From contig CM077115.1 of NCBI GenBank assembly GCA_039619475.1, positions 40,310,444-40,374,443 on the forward strand: a stretch of 64,000 nucleotides of DNA. Reading direction: 5' to 3'. The stretch is from Icerya purchasi. Its lineage: Eukaryota > Arthropoda > Insecta > Hemiptera > Monophlebidae. Positions 1 to 10,849 of the stretch are shown piece by piece. Both the position numbers and the translations under genes were made by a program. The notes under the pieces were generated by a model, which saw only the letters and a program-made list of their open reading frames with translations, searched no databases and was not told the DNA's origin. Within the stretch, counting starts at the first letter, position 1. The number at the start of each line of letters is the position of its first letter.

Positions 1-277
1 TAAATTTAAAAATAAAAAATACGTACGACTACAATCTTTCAAATCATACCATGCGTCAGTGAAACATGGAGTGAATATAAAATGTCCTGATACATTATCC
101 GATATTACAGCTATTACATGCACCTGCGCTAATCAGAAGTGTAGCGCTAATTGCAATTTAAGCACATCCTTCAAGATCACATTGTTTGTGCACGTAACTT
201 CCGAGTTCTGATCGTTCGCCAAGTATACACGTATTCAGAATGACTCTGCGACTATCTACACACAAATTGAAACTTAC

Positions 278-479
278 CGCCGTCTAATGTGCCGCCCCGT
301 AATTTCCATCGACTAATTACGAATTCATCTAAAGCTGTAAAATTTCTCAAGTTCACTGATACTTTGATAGGTGTAATTTGTTTTTCTGCTTGCACTGTAA
401 CAGTTTCAAATAGAGACGCGTATTTCAGCAAGGTGTGTAGTACCTCCGATTTATTAGTTTTTAAATTGTTTTTGTTCAT
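278..479 (-). CDS. probable first coding exon, product unrecognised
   Basis: An open frame starts with ATG at 479 and runs 67 codons. It stops at a good splice donor, reading GACGGCG|GTAAGTTT on the - strand, with phase 1. The peptide begins MNKNNLKTNKSEVLHTLLKY and has mixed, protein-like composition without signal peptide or membrane segment. I do not recognise the family. Open frame, starting ATG and donor are seen directly; that it is a real exon is inference. The rest of the gene would lie left of the window. It points away from the candidate exon at 1558, so the interval between may hold a shared promoter. It could be a chance frame, though the composition is better than neighbouring AT-rich frames. 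Confidence 0.45.
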
Positions 480-1557
480 TAGCGCGATTTAAACATTTAT
501 CAGCCACCGGAACGATTGTTTAAATTTTTCGTTTCCGCCTCATAAGAGGCCGAAATGTCATATTTTAACTTTGACAGACGTGAAAATTCACTGCGATATC
601 AGTGCTGGAAGATTGCGTTGAATTTTGATCAACGATTTACATGAAATCTACGAAGAATGTGCGATTTTAATATAGGTTTTTCTTTGCCCCGTAATGAAGT
701 ATGAAATACAACTCGCATCGTAGGTTCGCCAATAATTTGTCCGTTACAATATTAATAACCGAGTAATAGTCCGGTCAAAATAGACATTTCCGTTCATATT
801 AATTCGCATAGAGCTGAAAATTGGTACAGATCTTAGGCAAACTTTTACAAATAAAATATTAAAAGTCCCCACCGATTCCACGTCTGCTAAAAAAATTATT
901 CAAGGTCAAAAATATTAGTTTTTTGCATAGATAAAAATAGCAGATTATGTAATTATCTACAGAATTTGTTCTTATACTTTTTTTTCCTACGAATCGCCAT
1001 TTCTGAGATATCGCGATTCTAAAATTTGAAAAAGTCGTATTCTACACAATATGCACACATTTCCGCACCAGCTGTGAGGTAGCGTACTTGGCGAGTTTTT
1101 TTAACGTGGGTTTTCCACTAGGAAAATCCAACGGTCTATTGTGATTCAGTTTTATCGAATAATATTCTATTATGGGCACTTTTAATATTTTATTTGTCCC
1201 TCCTCGACTACCATAACACGATTCTTTACACTTCCTAAATGGTAAAATTAATAAACAACTGTTTTGTGCGGGGTACACCATTGCAGTCGGTCATGACAGA
1301 ATTTAGACTTATTAATTAATGAAATACTAAACATACAACATTTATAGAAAAGTGACACATAACTATCCAGTTCCTGTTTTAACCTCGGCCCGTCAAAACG
1401 AAAAGTATACTGTCACACTTCTTCTTGCACATTTATTCGGAAGCACTATTAATCAAATTTCGACAAAAACGAACACGCGTTAAATTACTGTTTACCATCC
1501 CCGGATTTAAACATTTTCAAAAGATGGAAAAGTCCCCCCCCCCTTGTGGAAGAAAAA
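480..1557. other. gene-free interval, possible divergent promoter
   Basis: AT-rich sequence between two divergent candidate first exons. Short - strand frames such as 1042..1281 show no family resemblance. No clear TATA or initiator arrangement could be assigned by eye. Confidence 0.25.
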
Positions 1558-1661
1558 ATGACGCGTCGTCCAATGGAACGTCGTCGCGAACAGCCTCGCA
1601 AACCTTTCCGACGAGTGGAAATTGAAAGCCAAAGAAAATCCGTGCTTGCGTCTCAACAACG
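1558..1661 (+). CDS. candidate basic first coding exon
   Basis: From ATG at 1558 the frame reads MTRRPMERRREQPRKPFRRV and continues to ...ASQQ. It then meets a strong donor, CAACG|GTAAGAAAT at 1662, leaving phase 2. The peptide is very arginine-rich, and the stretch is GC-richer than its surroundings. The ATG context (AAAAATGA) is acceptable. The frame is also open upstream, so the start is not certain. No family is recognised. It could be the first exon of a gene whose next exons lie far downstream, possibly even the CCP gene, but nothing shows that link. Alternatively it may be an untranslated GC-rich exon. Confidence 0.3.
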
Positions 1662-2997
1662 GTAAGAAATATTTTAAAAATTTACAAGCCTACTTTACTA
1701 CATCACCGTCTGAAAGAAAAAAGGCGAATGTCACGACTTAAGCCCTGGTTTTACCCTACCGTACTCCCTTCCATCACTTCTGCCAAACAATTCGCATTTT
1801 TCGTATCCCCCCCCCCATTCTTCTTGAGTTCCTGAAACTATCGGATTTCTATAAAATGATATAAACACACTAGCTCCTACTCTCTTAGATGCTCTACTAC
1901 ACGACGTGGAGAAAAGAATACAAAAAAAAAAAAAAAAAAAAAAAAAAAATCGTAACATTTACAAGAGATATACGGTGTTTTCGTAAGTCGATTTCTTCCT
2001 TACGAGTTATACTATAAAGGACTGAGACAGTGGGGATATATTTACTTCTGTTTAATCGATCTATAAGAGCTCTATACTTTTAATTAGTTTTCGAAAAAAA
2101 AACATACAATTTAAAATCGAGTTTTCTTGTAATGATACAAGTTTGCTACGCGTAAAAATAAATTTAAAATATAAAATAAATACCACAGACCATTTACCAT
2201 CGTTACAAAGTACTGAGACGTCAATTAAATCGTTTATTATCGCGTAAATATAAATAGGGAATTTGAAACGGCTAATTTAAAAATCGTTGAATTTCGGTAC
2301 GGATTTTACGGTAAAATATGCATATTTTTGGCGCTAAAACCGGTCATTATTTCAAATTCGCAAATGAAGAAATCGCAAAGTTAAACGTTATTTGTATACA
2401 TATACATTGTATGGAAATTAACAACGGCTTCCCATCGATTTTTCGATTATTTCAAAATTACCAATAGGTTCGTTAGGATGAAGGTACGCGAGCAACACAG
2501 TTTTCCAACATTTATGTCTGTCGGGCTATATTTATTTGTCCAAATCCATTAGCGGTCTCTTTGAAATCCAACGTCTTTTATTTTATTTATTAAAAAAGCA
2601 AACGTTAAGTCGACAGAGATTCCGAATATTTTCATTAAATTTACCGTTCAAACGTTCGAATGTTGCAACCCTTTCTGTAGGCTGTTTGGGCCATCACATC
2701 GTATTTAAGCCAAAGTGTTTTTCGACCTGATTGACGGTGTGTTACGACTTGGTTTTACTTTTTTTAGCGGTTTCAAGCGCCATCGAATTTAAAAGCGGAT
2801 CACTTTTCATTTTACTATTTCGCTTAATATCCTAGTTAGGATTAACGAGATCGCATGTCAAAAACATTTTCAGTATTAATCTCGTTTTTTCTCACCATTT
2901 TTTTTTTTATAATAATGAATTAAGTATCTCTAAAGGACCAAGGTTAATATCGTTTTGTTTTTTTTCTCGTACGTCGCTTTAAAAAATACTACATTAT
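1662..2997. other. no gene seen
   Basis: AT-rich, probably intronic or intergenic. It contains an A-run at about 1921-1949. The frames 1731..1958 (-) and 2536..2730 (+) look like chance openings. Confidence 0.4.
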
Positions 2998-3574
2998 CAG
3001 AGGCGGATAAACGGGGGAGGGATAGGAGACATTTCCTCCCACCAAAGAACCAAAGCCTCTATGAAAAAATTTGTTATAACAGGAAAACTTAATTTATGCT
3101 ATAAAAAATTTGTATGAATTTTACAACATATGGATTTTATTTTATTTTAAACGTAACTGTCATATTTGCCTTCCTTATTTATTTTTATTTTGTAATTTTA
3201 ATTTAAAATAGTTCAATGAGAAATATACATATATATATTTAAACTTAAGAACAAAGAGAATTCCGATCGGATTACTAACAAAAATAAAAGAGAAGTAAAG
3301 TCTACTGAAAACACTATCTTTCTTATTATTTCCAAACTACCATTTTAGCTGGAATTTTCTAATTCCGTTTAATTTTTCACCCCTAAAAGTAAAACAGAAG
3401 TTAAATTAAAAATTGTAATAATCACGTATTTTTAAAACCTTTTTTGAAATTTCTATAAAGGTTGCTATTTGATTTTCTTTATGAAACAAGGGGTATTTCT
3501 CAAATCTACTGCCTACCGTAGAACATTTTACGTAATTGATATCACTCCCCCAATGTCCTTCTGTATCCGCCCCA
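2998..3574. mobile_element. short CAG-terminal DNA element (hAT-like)
   Basis: The left end reads CAGAGGCGGATAAACGGGGG and the right end CTGTATCCGCCCCAG, so the ends are imperfect inverted repeats. A 6-bp direct repeat, CATTAT, flanks them on both sides. The interior after the left end (accaaagcctctatg, then a stretch about gttataacagg) closely matches the left part of the larger element at 34586. The interior is A/T-rich without an open frame, so this is a non-autonomous copy. The CAGNGGCGGA ends are of the hAT kind, but superfamily assignment from ends alone is tentative. Confidence 0.6.
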
Positions 3575-3723
3575 GCATTATGTGTATCTTAATTTTAAAA
3601 TACGAATTTTAAAAAAAAATAATTAACTAGCGCAGATAAAAATGATAACAGATTACAAAAAAAAAAAAAAATCTTTAAAACAAACTTTTTATTTCCATTA
3701 ATATTATATCATTTTTTTGAGCA

Positions 3724-4056
3724 CAACGCTGCAACGTGCCTATATCATCGGTGAGGCATCTTTTGATCGAGTGTAATCACTACCAGCAGGCCAGACAACA
3801 AGCGGGCATTACCAACGGCCTCCCAGAGATGTTTTCGGACGCCGAGAAGTGTAAAAAATCGTAGCCTTCCTCAAAGACATCTCTGTATTCCAACTGATCT
3901 AACTTTCCCAGCCTTCGGCTAATTTTTTGATTTTTTTTTTTATTCCGCTCATTTTCAAATATTCAATATAAAATTTTATAATTCTCTGTAAAACCGTAGT
4001 CGCTAATGACCTTGTAGTCCAAAAGCGACTTGTAAATATAATAAATAAATAAATAG
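3724..4056 (+). pseudogene. 5'-truncated family B LINE tail
   Basis: Nearly identical over about 330 bp to the 3' end of the element at 27050-29106. It carries the last codons of ORF2 (CXXC-type knuckle region, HLLIEC-like segment, then LPEMFSDAEK), a stop, the 3' UTR (TCGCTAATGACCTTGTAG) and a terminal AATAAATAAATA tail. A 3-base insertion (ATC) and a 1-base deletion in an A-run break the frame. Very few substitutions separate it from the longer copy, so the two insertions are of similar, fairly recent age. Confidence 0.85.
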
Positions 4057-4541
4057 AAACAATTTAACTTTTTTTAATAACCTGAAAAATTTTAACCGTT
4101 ACTCTAAATTTCTCGAACATTCTAGTCTATAAATATGAAAAAATCTAATTTTTTTTTTTTTTTACATATTCTGATAGTTTAGACATTTAAGAATATGCTC
4201 CTAAAAAGATTTTTCAAAATTAAAATTATTTACGGAGTTATAGCTATTTTCGTGACGCGGAAATTATATCGGCTCAGTCGGATCGGATCAAACAATATAT
4301 AATAGACATTCTTCGACTACCTGAGGATAATTCAAACTCTTTTATACATTATAGATATATTTAAAAATCGATCAACTGAAGGCCCTTGTAACGTATTTTG
4401 TTGAAATCTTTTCTCGTTTAGCGTTCAGTTCAGGTCAGTTTCGTTTCAATCTTCAAGCAACGTGGACATGTGTACTTTGTGTACAGTTCAAACATATAAA
4501 ATTTTGAGTGGATATTTTATTTATTAAGTGTGATAAAAAAA

Positions 4542-4706
4542 ATGAACAAAGGAAGTGCTGTACGTCCAGGTAGACAAAAAAAAAGAACAACATTTAGACT
4601 GTCAGGCGAGACGCAACTCGGATTGAACGCCGAGCTTGTGATGCTTCAAAGGAAGGTAGGAAGTCGTTCGTATAGTAAAAAGGACTTCAGAAAATGTACA
4701 ATTTGA
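4542..4706 (+). CDS. small basic ORF, unrecognised
   Basis: An ATG-started 54-codon frame reading MNKGSAVRPGRQKKRTTFRL at its beginning. It lies in the 4057-4926 interval, which otherwise holds no gene. A GTAGGAAGT sequence inside it could act as a splice donor after AAAGGAAG. Composition is more protein-like than the surrounding AT-rich DNA, and the flanks look like a dispersed repeat. It might be the first exon of a transposon gene. No family is recognised. Confidence 0.18.
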   Translation: MNKGSAVRPGRQKKRTTFRLSGETQLGLNAELVMLQRKVGSRSYSKKDFRKCTI

Positions 4707-5017
4707 AGTACAAAAAGGTCCATTTGGTATGAAGCAGGAATCGCCGATTAAGAAAATCCAAGTATAACGTATCGTTCTATGAAATAGACTGCCTGAAACT
4801 TTACTCGAATCTTTCGAAACTTAAAACGCGTTTTTCTCGAAACTACTTTTTTCAACACGGTTGACATGATATCTCAAGTTCTAATGAACCGATATACTTG
4901 AAATTTGGTATGGATCTTCCTTATATGTAGGTGAATACATCCTGTTTGTTAAAATGGTATAATAAAATAAACTTTAATAACAAACAATATAGATCAATAA
5001 ATTAGATAAATACCTAT

Positions 5018-5054
5018 TTAGAAACGTTTTCGGGCATAACCCATCATCAGCTAA
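5018..5054 (-). ncRNA. hammerhead-like motif, left palindrome arm
   Basis: Mirror copy of the motif at 5106-5142, read on the - strand. CTGATGA lies at 5050-5044, followed by a short GGG/CCC helix II, GAA and a two-base-pair helix III. Because the palindrome is perfect, transcripts of either strand would carry the motif. An extra U separates the core from helix II. Confidence 0.45.
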
Positions 5055-5105
5055 CACTAACTTAAAGGAAACTTAAGTATGTTTTAAGTTTCCTTTAAGT
5101 TAGTG

Positions 5106-5142
5106 TTAGCTGATGATGGGTTATGCCCGAAAACGTTTCTAA
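5106..5142 (+). ncRNA. hammerhead-like motif, right palindrome arm
   Basis: Core CTGATGA is at 5110-5116. Helix II is GGG (5118-5120) with CCC (5126-5128). GAA is at 5129-5131. A minimal helix III, AA-CG-TT, spans 5132-5137. The expected cleavage nucleotide is U at 5138. Helix I pairs TTAG (5106-5109) with CTAA (5139-5142). Very short helix III is known from newt and Penelope-like hammerheads. The U at 5117 between the core and helix II departs from the canonical motif, so catalytic activity is uncertain. Confidence 0.5.
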
Positions 5143-5201
5143 ATAGGTATTTATCTAATTTATTGATCTATATTGTTTGTTATTAAAGTTTATTTTATTA
5201 T

Positions 5202-5779
5202 ATCTTCCTTATATATCTCTCTATAGCCCCTACCAGAATAAAGGCAAAATTTTGATTTTTACTATTTTCAAAAAATTTAGAAAAGTCAAAAAACAGGTAA
5301 AATATCGACTTTTTTTTTTAAACAGTCACCATTTTACCGAGATTTTTTTTTTTTGTCCTCTGAGGTAGGGGCTATAACCACATCCTTATTAATTAAGAAT
5401 CTTTTTTTTTTTTTTTTTTGTTTCAGATGACTAGAAGGGTTGGAATCGTGTCAACCAGGACACATCCTTTTTTTTTACCCCTCCACTTCATCAGCCTGTA
5501 ACTTCGTGAATTTTGAATTTTTTTCTTTGATCAATTTTTGTTGTGTATTCTTAAAGTACGAATAAATAAACGGTAAAAAAATGGATAGTAAAACTATGTA
5601 TTATTTTTTTTTATTGAGCTTGAAAAAACCTCCTAAATTCGTACCTCTAGACTAGAATACCCCCTTGAACTTAAAATCAAAATGGATTCCAGATTTCGTT
5701 CAAAAGTTTTGTTCCGCTGGCTTTAATATTCACCTCTGGCATCTCAACATTTATAGATACGATTTTTTTCCCTGCGGGA
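5202..5779. other. no gene; dispersed-repeat flank
   Basis: Sequence continuing the repeat into which the foldback inserted. It contains a near-duplicate phrase (gcccctaccagaataaagg, then ctgaggtaggggctata) that forms a loose inverted repeat, plus several T-runs. No coding region is supported. Confidence 0.35.
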
Positions 5780-5845
5780 CGCTCTTCCCTTTATTTACTC
5801 CTCTTAAAGTTAAGTCTTCCTGCTCCCTACTGTGCTTCCCATATC
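5780..5845 (+). pseudogene. 22-codon family A ORF2 fragment
   Basis: Frame 5780 reads RSSLYLLLLKLSLPAPYCAS and then HI before a stop. It matches the C-terminal segment of family A ORF2 (ERSALYSYLLKLALPTPYCA in the copy at 23112). No other part of the element is visible, so it is a small relic. It abuts a different, oppositely oriented LINE relic. Confidence 0.55.
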
Positions 5846-5849
5846 CGGT

Positions 5850-6195
5850 GAGTTAAGGGAGCAACACCTTGGCAACGGAAAGAACAATTCATAGAAGGTG
5901 GGTTTCTTTGAAAAACAAAGTTATGCGGCAAGGCTGTGTGGCCTGTGCGTAAGCGGCTAAGGGCACAGAAATCTCTACGGAAAATGCTTTGTTTTGGCCA
6001 CCATGGTTCAATTAAGGGTTTGATTAGCCTTAAGAAAGTCTGACATGAGGTCCAATGGGCTTTCCAAAATTATGTTTGCTAGATACCGCGGGGGAGGGCT
6101 GTTATTAGGCAAGGGGTAGTATAATGCTGCTCAGGCGGACGTATTGACGCGTTCATTTCCAGGAATCCCAGCATGACTTGGCGCCCATAAAAAGG
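5850..6195 (-). pseudogene. LINE RNase H fragment
   Basis: On the - strand near 6190 the frame reads FLWAPSHAGIPGNERVNTSA. This is the final RNase H motif of I/Jockey-group ORF2 proteins (WxPxHxGIxGNExxD), with the last Asp replaced by Asn. The frame continues with several in-frame stops to about 5850. The stretch is GC-richer than its surroundings. Only the C-terminal part of one element is present. Confidence 0.6.
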
Positions 6196-6864
6196 AAATG
6201 AAGCACTCTCTCTTAAATTAAAAGAAAAACTAATTTGCAAATAAACCAAACAAAAAAAAACAAAAAAACAAAAAAACATAAAATATAGATATTAATTATC
6301 GCGGAAAAATATCGATTCGAATAAAGGAAACTGAACCACCGACGACGGTAATAATTCGTATCTCAACATGACCCCGCGGATAACTTTTGATTCCAATGAT
6401 ATTTGTTGTTTAATTATACCGATATAAGTGGTGGTCCCGTCTGAGTATCGGTGAATATTATTAAAAGTACAGATATATAGTCATTAATCGTTAAAATTAA
6501 AGGATCAAAAAAAAAAAAAAAAATGAGTCTCCTAAAGAGAAATATTTACTTAACGCAGAGTCAGATAAAAATAAACCAAAAAATGTTTATCAGAATATAG
6601 GGAAAATACGATCTTCGGTATTTTGAGATTAAAGAAGCGACGAACGGGAGTTACAAGTATTATTAATGCTACCACATGGAAATGAAAATTCGAATAAAGA
6701 TGATAAGTATTTGAGACCCTTGTAAGGCGCTTTATGAGCTCAGTGTTTTATAATCATTAACTAATAGCCAGCTTCTACAGAAGGTGACAGCATTTTAGGT
6801 TGGTCTATCGGTGTTACATTATTCAAAAATATGTGCACTGTTGAAATAATGTGCGATTTTTTTT
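6196..6864. other. no gene seen
   Basis: AT-rich sequence with an A-run near 6508-6523. Nothing recognisable. Confidence 0.4.
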
Positions 6865-7275
6865 TAAAAAAAAAAAATACCGACTTTAGGATTTAGCCTA
6901 AAAATTTAATAATATTGCGCTAAAAATTAAAAATGGTACTGTATATTTTACACTAAAATATAGTCTCTTAAATTATGACTTTTCTTAAACAACATTGATA
7001 CCTTAATTAGAGTACACTAAATCAAATTTCAACAATTAATGAACCATATTAAACAGTCTTAATGTTTTCAATATTTGGCTTATAGAAAATGAATGGTTGT
7101 GTTTGGTTTTTTAATTGTTGCAATTTGAATTTAATGTCTCCTCTAATGGACATTATTAATGTTGCTTAAAAATAATCAAAATATCTATAATCTTTATAAT
7201 CTTCTGTCGGGTAATTGCTGTTCATTTTTTTTTAATGCATTTTTAATCAATTTTTAGTTTGTTTTTTTTTCAACT
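6865..7275. mobile_element. long-inverted-repeat MITE, copy 1
   Basis: Starts with an A-run and AATACCGACTTTAGGATTTA. It continues with the phrase TTGATACCTTAATTAGAGTA and ends in a reverse-complement-like segment (AATGCATTTTTAATCAATTT then a T-run). The forward unit matches 7998-8170 and 29160-29330. No open frame. It is a degraded member of the family described at 7985. Confidence 0.5.
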
Positions 7276-7984
7276 ATTTCTGATACGAACGTAATTAACG
7301 AACTTTAAGGATCTGAAATATCGAATTAATGCGTATAAAATTTTTTTAATGCAAGCGAAATAGGAGGAACGTAAATTATTAAAAAAAAAACCTAATTTTT
7401 TGAGAAATTTTTGATTCATTTCACACATATGAGATCCGTCAATAATAAATGTACCTTTAAGTAAAAAAAAAAAAATAATAATGAAATATTTAAAATAATT
7501 AGGAGATAAATATATCTCTATTATTGGGCAGCAAAAATTGGAAAAAACGAAAATCAAATTACATCGGTAGCCATGTTTAATCGTGCCGCATATCGAATAA
7601 TTCGCTAATATTCGACGACCAATGTCGGATAAACCGTGATTGCCGCCCGTTACCGTTAACGTACCAATACATCGACCAACACAGGTAGGTGCGGAATCGC
7701 ACATGACAAATGCACGTACATACTACGGTTTCCAGGCGTACTTTAATGAATATTTAACGGGAACATTAATAAGAACAGAGAAGAGGAAATTCATCGGAAC
7801 GCACACAAAAAGAAATAAAAGAATAAATAAAATAAAAAAAAAAAAAGAGGAAAAGATAAAAAGAAAAGCGATATTAATAAAATTATATAATTTTACCAAA
7901 AACGAGTAGTATAGGAAATTTAGGAAAATATAAATTAGAAAAGAAAATGAGAATATACTTATATAAAAAATAGAACATTTTTTT
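7276..7984. other. no certain gene
   Basis: The interval contains a - strand frame, 7270..7704, with several cysteines, and a + strand frame starting at 7640. Neither shows a recognised domain or a convincing exon structure. Remainder AT-rich. Confidence 0.3.
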
Positions 7985-8425
7985 AAAAAAAAAAAAAAAA
8001 AATACCGACACTTGAAGATTTACTGCTAAGACATTTAATAAAAATTAGCTTAAGAGTAAAATAGAATTTTATATTCTATAAGAAGATGATAACAGTAAAA
8101 TCTTAAAGGTGATATAGGGAGTCTTACGCAACATATTTTTATACCTTAATTAGAGCGCACGCCAAATTAGCAACATCTGGAAACAACTTTTAATGAGTAT
8201 TAAAACCTTTTGTCTATAATCCCAGTATGGGAAAGATAATGAATTTTTAATTATCAATGTATCCAAAATATAATTCAGCTATTAATACTGTTTAAGAATT
8301 ATCGTGTAAGCTATGTACCACTCTGAAATATATTATTTTTTTTAAATTTCTACCTTCCAGAACTTACTTTTATTAAATTCCTAAAAGTAAATCTTCAAGT
8401 ATCGGTATTTTCTTTTTTTTTTAAT
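7985..8425. mobile_element. long-inverted-repeat MITE, copy 2
   Basis: The left end reads AATACCGACACTTGAAGATT and the right end, reversed, AATACCGATACTTGAAGATT. Arms are at least 45 bp and remain partly matching further in. The ends are preceded and followed by A- or T-runs. There is no coding capacity. It sits at the end of a longer repeat (to 8890) whose reverse complement recurs at 26340-27049. Confidence 0.65.
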
Positions 8426-8890
8426 ATTTCACAGTTTTCAGTACAATACGTGTAAATCTTTTTTTCTCCCGCTAAAAATCAACTTTTTTAAAAGTTGATG
8501 AGCCTTCTAATTTGAGCTTTGGGAATCTTGGAACATTATCTTTATTCGAATCTATATGGAAATTTGACATTGATATAATTAACTTTTTCAAATTACGTTT
8601 CTATTAGTAATATTTTAGGTCAGTTTCGTCTGTTACAGTAATAAATAAAAGAAATAACCTAAAGGGACCAACGCATTTTTTTACGTGTTTTTTTGATCGA
8701 TACTTACCATACATCTGTTACGAATGAACTAAAATCACTCCACACGAGGCTAAAGTTATTCACGAACAAACATACATGAAAAAAAAAAGCACGATAAACG
8801 TGCATAAACTTCTTTCGTTTTTTTTTTTTGAGTCAGTAAGTAAGACCCCAAAATATCTGAATCTGGAGGACACCTATTTTTGCTTATATT
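8426..8890 (-). repeat. dispersed repeat, uninterrupted copy
   Basis: Reverse complement of about 26340-27049 plus 29107-29160. Shared landmarks include AAGTTGATTTTTAG, CCATATAGATTCGAATAAAG and a run beginning GTTCCAAGATTCCCAAAG. The match continues past 8466 into AAAAAGATTTACACGTATTG. In the other copy a family B element interrupts exactly there, so this copy shows the empty site. Confidence 0.7.
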
Positions 8891-10427
8891 ATTTTTTTTT
8901 TTTTTAATAAAGATGGCAGATATTCCCAAAAACGGGGTTCTATTTATGGACTCATTCTTAAGATTTTAGATAACTTATCTGGTAGTAATTATTCATTAGT
9001 TTACTTCATTAATTAATCAACCTACGAATTATTTACAAATGTACTACAATACACGTCTTCTGTCGCAACAAACATTAAAATGTACACTAGCGACAGTATT
9101 AGTTCGGCAGTTTGTCTTATTCGGTTAAGAAATTACCTTTCGGGTTAGCATTAAAAATTTACCATAATTTAATGACACTACTCTAGCAGCCTGTCACCTT
9201 TTCGCTATAAATTTTCGAAAATCAACGCTAATCTCGAAGTGAATTCTTCGAGAAATCAGAAAATGTTTCTTAACAAGAACGGATGCATCGGAAAGTTTTG
9301 CGTGTCTGTGTTGAATCAGGACGATCTCGGCGAGCTGGGACACTGGGTTGAATATGAGATTTGTATCGTCGAATGAGATTAAGGTAAAACAAGGAAATCG
9401 TTTAGCTTGGAGAAGGGAAGGAACACAATGATAAAATGTGAATGGTACTTTGAACTGAGCAGGCTGATGATTGAGTACGAAAGGCGCTGTAATGAAGTTA
9501 ATATAGCATGAAGGCTGCCGGTCCATCCGTAACAGCTCGGCTACTTTCTTATTCTTAAAAGCTGTGCCTCCACTCGTTAGCCATTTTTCTTCTTTAGCGC
9601 TGAAAATTTACTTACGATGTAAAGCGAACGCCCCGAATCCGATTAAATCGCTTGTTAGACCAAGTTTTTTCCTCCCCTCGTCCCCGCTTATCTTTTTTTA
9701 ATTTGCTTCATTTTTTGCCTTTGTTTCTTTTTTTTTTCTTTTTTTTTTTTCTTTTCTTTTTTTCGTTACACACTTTGCCATTTTATGTCAAGTATTTTTG
9801 CTGTTAATTTTTTTAACGACGAGCCCTTTACAAAATTCCTCAAAAGGTAGAAAGTCTTTTACCGTTTATCTTTTTTTTTTTTTTATTATCGTCATTATTA
9901 ATAATTATTGTTACTTTTAAGAAGTCTCACTTCCTTAAAAATGATTTATTTGTTGCGGGATTTAAAGAAAACCAAAAAAAAAAAAAAAAAAAAAGAAAAA
10001 ATCAATAATTAAAAAAAATCAATAATTAAAAAAAATAAATAATTAAAAAAATCAATAATTGAAAATAAAGCACATTACAGTTCTCACGCGTTTCTTTAAT
10101 AAAAATTTAAATCGATTCGCCGATGTGTATGGAATAAGTTTCTTTAGAATTTCAAATTACGTAAATGGCGAAGAAGTTGATTTTCACAATTTTTACAATT
10201 AAAACCGCGAATAACTGAAAGAGGCTATTGCAGCGTTACCTGTGTAGTAGTTATTTTTTTAAAACCGACTACCCAAATTTACAGCTGAAATCGATAGTTG
10301 CACCGCATAAGTTTGACTGCACGAACACACATACTGCATATTACAATAAACTTCTCTTCGACAGCCGCTCAAAATCCCCGCTATGCCCTTTCCCTTGTTT
10401 TTAGGGCGCAGTTGATATTAGAAGAAA
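8891..10427. other. no certain gene
   Basis: Contains a 110-codon - strand frame at 9194..9526 of unknown kind in a slightly GC-richer patch, long T-runs near 9725-9760, and the minisatellite at 10001. Nothing else recognised. Confidence 0.3.
10001..10061. repeat. minisatellite, period about 18
   Basis: Four tandem copies of ATCAATAATTAAAAAAA with small length changes, following an A-run. Confidence 0.8.
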
Positions 10428-10836
10428 AATCGACAGCTTCGAAATATGGTACTGGAGACGCGGCTCCTTAGAATTCCATGGACAGCAAAGCGTACAAATG
10501 AATCGGTGTTGCAGGAAGTAGTCGGTGTCACAAAAAGGTTGTTAGCGATTGTCACAATGAGAGTGCTGAAATTCTTCGGACATATAATAAGAAACCAGGA
10601 GAGAATATTACGTTGTTCATGGGAAAGATTGAAGACGACCACCGGGACGCACATCTAAGAGATGGACATATATTATATCACATACAACAGGATTGTCCTT
10701 CGCACAATGCGTAGGCCAATCAGAGGATCGTGACAAATGGCGTACCACTAAAAAAAGCACTGGTGAATTAAATATGTTAATCACGATACCCCACCTAGGG
10801 TGACGACTGTAGATGAGATGATGATAAGCATATCGC
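10428..10836 (+). pseudogene. RTE/CR1-type LINE C-terminal fragment
   Basis: One frame gives KIDSFEIWYWRR. After a frameshift another gives LLRIPWTAKRTNESVLQEVV, and later VLKFFGHIIRNQE. These are the conserved C-terminal motifs of the LINE proteins that read LEAFEMWCYRR...ISWT...KRRKxxFGHIxR. The fragment ends in a GATGAGATGATGAT tract, as is common at RTE-type 3' ends. It is 5'-truncated and broken by frameshifts. It lies tail to tail with the remnant at 10850. Confidence 0.7.
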
Positions 10837-10849
10837 GTTGACCAAAAAT

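Larger units (their letters stand above)
4927..5201. repeat. foldback insertion with 119-bp arms
   Basis: Positions 4958-5076 and 5084-5202 are reverse complements of each other over 119 bp without a visible mismatch, around a 7-base loop at 5077-5083. The insertion is bracketed by a 13-bp direct repeat, ATCTTCCTTATAT, at 4914-4926 and 5202-5214, which suggests a target-site duplication. Each arm carries the same hammerhead-like core. The arm text GCCCGAAAACGTTTCT also occurs at the Penelope-like 3' end near 45020. Origin from a Penelope-like terminal repeat is inference. Confidence 0.8.

Noticed and set aside
1731..1958. - strand frame starting with a Phe-run, looks like a signal peptide
   Set aside because: The hydrophobic start is only the A-run at 1921-1949 read on the other strand.
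7270..7704. - strand frame with several cysteines that resembles a CCP exon at first sight
   Set aside because: Cysteine spacing and the conserved Gly/Trp positions of CCP modules are missing, the strand is opposite to the CCP gene, and the frame runs on through low-complexity DNA.
9194..9526. 110-codon - strand frame in a slightly GC-richer patch
   Set aside because: No recognisable domain, no splice sites of note and no relation to any element in the window; probably a chance opening.
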